This document shows, one piece after another, positions 61,681 to 64,000 of a stretch of 64,000 bases of DNA. Positions within the stretch are counted from its first letter, which is position 1. Every line of letters begins with the position of its first letter. Made by a program: the position numbers and the translations under genes. The stretch lies in contig CACMIV010000001.1 in assembly GCA_902613805.1 (NCBI GenBank), positions 168,001 to 232,000 of the forward strand, written 5' to 3'. Below the pieces are notes generated by a model. That model worked only from the letters and a program-made list of their open reading frames with translations. It had not been told where the DNA came from and searched no databases. Source of the stretch: an uncultured Pelagibacteraceae bacterium. Lineage in GTDB: Bacteria; Pseudomonadota; Alphaproteobacteria; Pelagibacterales; AG-422-B15.

Positions 61681-62940
61681 ATGTATAAAAATATTACAAG
61701 AATTGAGGAGTTTCTTCTTTTATCTATTCCTGTAGTACTTATTACAGGGCCTTTTCTTCCTGATCTAGCGCTTTCAATGATGTGTATGATATTTCTGATT
61801 AAAAAGATTTATAACCAAGAATACAATATTTATGCGCTTGATTATTTTGGCAAGATTTTTTTCTTATGGTGTTTATACTTAATTCTAAGATCAGCTCTAA
61901 GTGATGATCCATTCTTGTCATTTGAGTCTTCGTTATTTTTCTTTAGATTTGGAGTTTTTGCATACGCAGTTAAATCGATCATTGAAAGAAATTCAAATGT
62001 TCTAAAAAAATTATTCATTGTAATTTTAATTATGATTACTTTAGTCGTATCAGATGGGTTAATTCAATTTATCTTCGGTCAGAATTTATTAGGATATAGC
62101 TATGATGGTTATAGACTCTCACTTTTTGATGAAACAAAGCTGATTGGTCACTACTTAGCAAGAATTATTCCGTTGTTACTGGCAATTGGTATACTTTATT
62201 ACTATAAATCTAAGACCTATGTGATTTTAATAATGTTAATTTTTATTGCTTCTGATGTAATAATTTTTTTAAGTGGTGAAAGAACATCTTTCTTTATTTT
62301 AACGTCTTTTACTTTTTTGATCTTAATGCTCATTTCAAAATGGAAATTCGTTAGATTACTTACAATTATTTTATCTGCACTAATAATTTTCACTTTAATT
62401 AATACAAGTAGTCTTGTTAAGCAAAGAATGGTTACTCAAACTTTAAATCAGTTTGGTGCTGGAATTACATTTTCACCAGAACATGATCTCCTATATGAGT
62501 CATCATTTAATATGTTTTTAGATAATAAAGTATTTGGCGTAGGCCCTAAACTATTTAGAACAAAATGCTCAGACAAAAAATATGCTAAAGACATATTTGG
62601 ACATACAAAGACTATAGAAAGCTGGGACGAGAATAATAGCTGCAATACTCATCCTCACAATATCTATCTTCAATTATTAGCTGAGACAGGGATGCTTGGA
62701 ATTTTTCCTTTAGTGATTTTTTTACTGTACCTATCATATTTGCTTTTAAAACAGGCTACAAATATTTTATTTTGGAAGAAATATGCTATGAACGATTACT
62801 CGGTTTGTTTAATTATATCTTTATTTGTACAAATTTGGCCTATAATGCCTCATTTATCTATTTTTAACAATTGGGTAAATGTTTATATATTTTTAACAAT
62901 TGGGTTATTGATGACTAGTAAATATTTTAAAAAGAATTAA
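61681..62940 (+). CDS. O-antigen ligase (WaaL)-like membrane protein
   Basis: Polytopic protein of 419 residues with about 11-12 membrane segments and a periplasmic loop (about 235-325). It carries FGVGPKLFR and ends in CNTHPHNIYLQLLAETGM, the Wzy_C signature with the HPHN histidines. The ligase function (joining the polymerised glycan to lipid A-core) is preferred because the polymerase candidate is already at 16051; the converse is possible. Its start follows a 97-base spacer after the tRNA. It converges on the broken deacetylase gene. Confidence 0.78.
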   Translation: MYKNITRIEEFLLLSIPVVLITGPFLPDLALSMMCMIFLIKKIYNQEYNIYALDYFGKIFFLWCLYLILRSALSDDPFLSFESSLFFFRFGVFAYAVKSIIERNSNVLKKLFIVILIMITLVVSDGLIQFIFGQNLLGYSYDGYRLSLFDETKLIGHYLARIIPLLLAIGILYYYKSKTYVILIMLIFIASDVIIFLSGERTSFFILTSFTFLILMLISKWKFVRLLTIILSALIIFTLINTSSLVKQRMVTQTLNQFGAGITFSPEHDLLYESSFNMFLDNKVFGVGPKLFRTKCSDKKYAKDIFGHTKTIESWDENNSCNTHPHNIYLQLLAETGMLGIFPLVIFLLYLSYLLLKQATNILFWKKYAMNDYSVCLIISLFVQIWPIMPHLSIFNNWVNVYIFLTIGLLMTSKYFKKN

Positions 62941-62960
62941 GATTTTTTTATAACTATAAA

Positions 62961-63468
62961 TTATAAATCTTCATAAGAATAAAAGTTGTACCTTTCTTTT
63001 ATAGTTCTAATCAGAGATTTTTTACCATCCAAAAAACTCTCAAAATCATAATCTAAAGTATCAAAAAAAATTGAATAAAAATCGTCAATAGAGTCAAAAT
63101 AATTCATTCTAAAATATCTAAATACTTCTAAATAATCAGGTCTTCCGTCAAATATTGACGTATAAACAAAAAAATAAGTCTTTATTTTTTAAGTCTTCTA
63201 AGACTGTTAACGCAATGTCTAATTGGCATTTTATTGCATCATCGAATGTAAAACATACTTCGTTTTGTTTTATTTTATTATTACTTAACTTATCAAGAAA
63301 TACTTCTGCATCTAAAATATTTTCTTGTCCTATAAATCGGATTAACTTGTAAAATTCATCTTTTGAGATTGATCCTTGGCCTCTTTTATGAATAACATCA
63401 TCGTGAAAATGATGAAACATTATGCCATGAAAGTAGTTATTTTTTGCGTTAAAGTACATTTCACCCAA
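62961..63468 (-). pseudogene. Frameshifted and truncated polysaccharide deacetylase (NodB-like)
   Basis: The first frame begins at a TTG (63468) or ATG (63459), encodes HGIMFHHFHDDVIHKRGQGS and EVCFTFDDAIKCQLDIAL (the NodB-type FTFDD metal motif), and stops after FFCLYVNI. The coding continues in another frame as VYTSIFDGRPDYLEVFRYFR and runs to a TAA at 62963-62961. The shift falls in a 7-base T run (63174-63168 on the minus strand); six T would restore one frame. Even so, the joined protein would have only about 165 residues, roughly half to two-thirds of a normal family member, so the 3' end is also missing. Confidence 0.75.
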
Positions 63469-63604
63469 AATAAAAAAATTAAACCATATATAAAAAACTT
63501 ATTGGACTTATATTGAATGAATAATGTATAAAAGTTTAAGTTCTTTATGCAATATAATTTGTAAATTGATTTATTTTTTTAAGCTATACATTAAGTTATA
63601 AACA

Positions 63605-64000
63605 ATGAAAATAAAAATAATTTTTCAGCTTATCTTTTCCATTGCATCTATAATCTTAATATCAAGACTGATATTTTTTGAGAACTCAGGCATAAATTTC
63701 AATTTATTTTTTGTTCCAGACACTTTGTTATTAATTTTTTTATTAATAATTTTAAATATAAACATTTCATATTTATTTTATTTATTATTATCTTCATTAA
63801 CAGAAAAAAAATTAAATTTTAGTAGAATTACAAATACCTTTATTCAGGGTGGTATTGTAAATCAGCTATTGCCTGGATCTGGGTTAATATTCAAATATTT
63901 TAAATTTAGTTTAGAACAGAATATAAATTTTGCTGAATATTCTACTGGACAAGTTTTTTTTTATATCCAAAGAATAATTGTTTTCTTTATACTTTCAGCT
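63605..64000 (+). CDS. Flippase-like/lysylphosphatidylglycerol synthase TM-family protein (3' end outside window)
   Basis: Translated from the ATG at 63605; 132 codons are open to the window edge. It has two hydrophobic segments early (about 8-27 and 38-62), then IQGGIVNQLLPGSGLIFKYF and a third segment starting VFFYIQRIIVFF. This matches the start of the UPF0104/LPG_synthase_TM (YbhN, AglD-like) family, whose members often lie in glycan clusters and are proposed to move lipid-linked sugars. The preceding 136 bases (63469-63604) hold no gene and should contain its promoter. Identification rests on the N-terminal third only. Confidence 0.65.
   Translation, partial: MKIKIIFQLIFSIASIILISRLIFFENSGINFNLFFVPDTLLLIFLLIILNINISYLFYLLLSSLTEKKLNFSRITNTFIQGGIVNQLLPGSGLIFKYFKFSLEQNINFAEYSTGQVFFYIQRIIVFFILSA

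Overview
The window is almost entirely one very AT-rich (roughly 30% GC by eye, not computed) surface-glycan island: about 57 protein genes, most on the minus strand in tightly packed operons with 1-20 base overlaps, one tRNA and two broken genes. The best guess for the host is a marine alphaproteobacterium of the SAR11/Pelagibacterales type. This rests on the base composition, the compact gene packing, and an initiator tRNA whose anticodon stem carries the A29-U41 pair seen in Alphaproteobacteria rather than the three G-C pairs of Gammaproteobacteria. No rRNA or other core marker is in the window, so this stays an inference.

Layout. 1-4207 (minus): a lipid-carrier sugar-phosphate transferase starts an operon with an oxidoreductase, a WxcM-like cupin, an NDP-sugar C-methyltransferase and a PIG-L deacetylase. 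4275-7035: the housekeeping-type genes trhO, a SET-domain protein and ugd. 7032-20714: a membrane NDP-sugar 4,6-dehydratase, an FnlA/FnlC/WbuB-type L-aminosugar module with galE and an RmlD-like reductase, two GT2 transferases, a Wzy-like polymerase, and a CDP-sugar module starting with rfbF. 20766-25227: an unusual cassette of a large GT-B-like protein, a 3-dehydroquinate-synthase paralogue, a KdsB-like cytidylyltransferase and an SDR. 25283-29950: Wzz, then a DprE2/DprE1/HAD-UbiA set that resembles the mycobacterial route to polyprenyl-phospho-D-arabinofuranose. 29969-31550: two unrecognised overlapping genes.

31567-43310 (minus) is a legionaminic-acid-type operon (LegB, LegC, PtmE, LegG, NeuB/LegI, NeuA/LegF). 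The acetyltransferase LegH is not seen; instead the operon holds an aminotransferase, an ATP-grasp ligase, a 2-hydroxyacid-dehydrogenase relative and an amidotransferase trio (WbpG/PseA-like plus HisF and HisH paralogues). A decayed gene remnant lies upstream at about 43400-43600. 43616-49596 holds two orphan transferases, an M28-like protein and a carbamoyltransferase. 49690-57509 is a second NeuB-type cassette (formyltransferase, NeuB, GT2, DegT aminotransferase, oxidoreductase, SpsF-like cytidylyltransferase, ABC flippase, acetyltransferase). 57581-64000 holds a GT-C enzyme that could use the arabinofuranosyl donor, another orphan transferase, a methyltransferase, tRNA-fMet, an O-antigen ligase-like protein, a frameshifted polysaccharide deacetylase and the start of a flippase-like membrane protein.

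Together the genes could supply UDP-glucuronate, UDP-galactose, an L-quinovosamine or L-fucosamine-type sugar, a CDP-deoxysugar, up to three CMP-activated acidic sugars and a lipid-linked pentofuranose, with polymerase, chain-length regulator, ATP-driven flippase and ligase. All functional assignments are from family recognition by reading; no database search was run.
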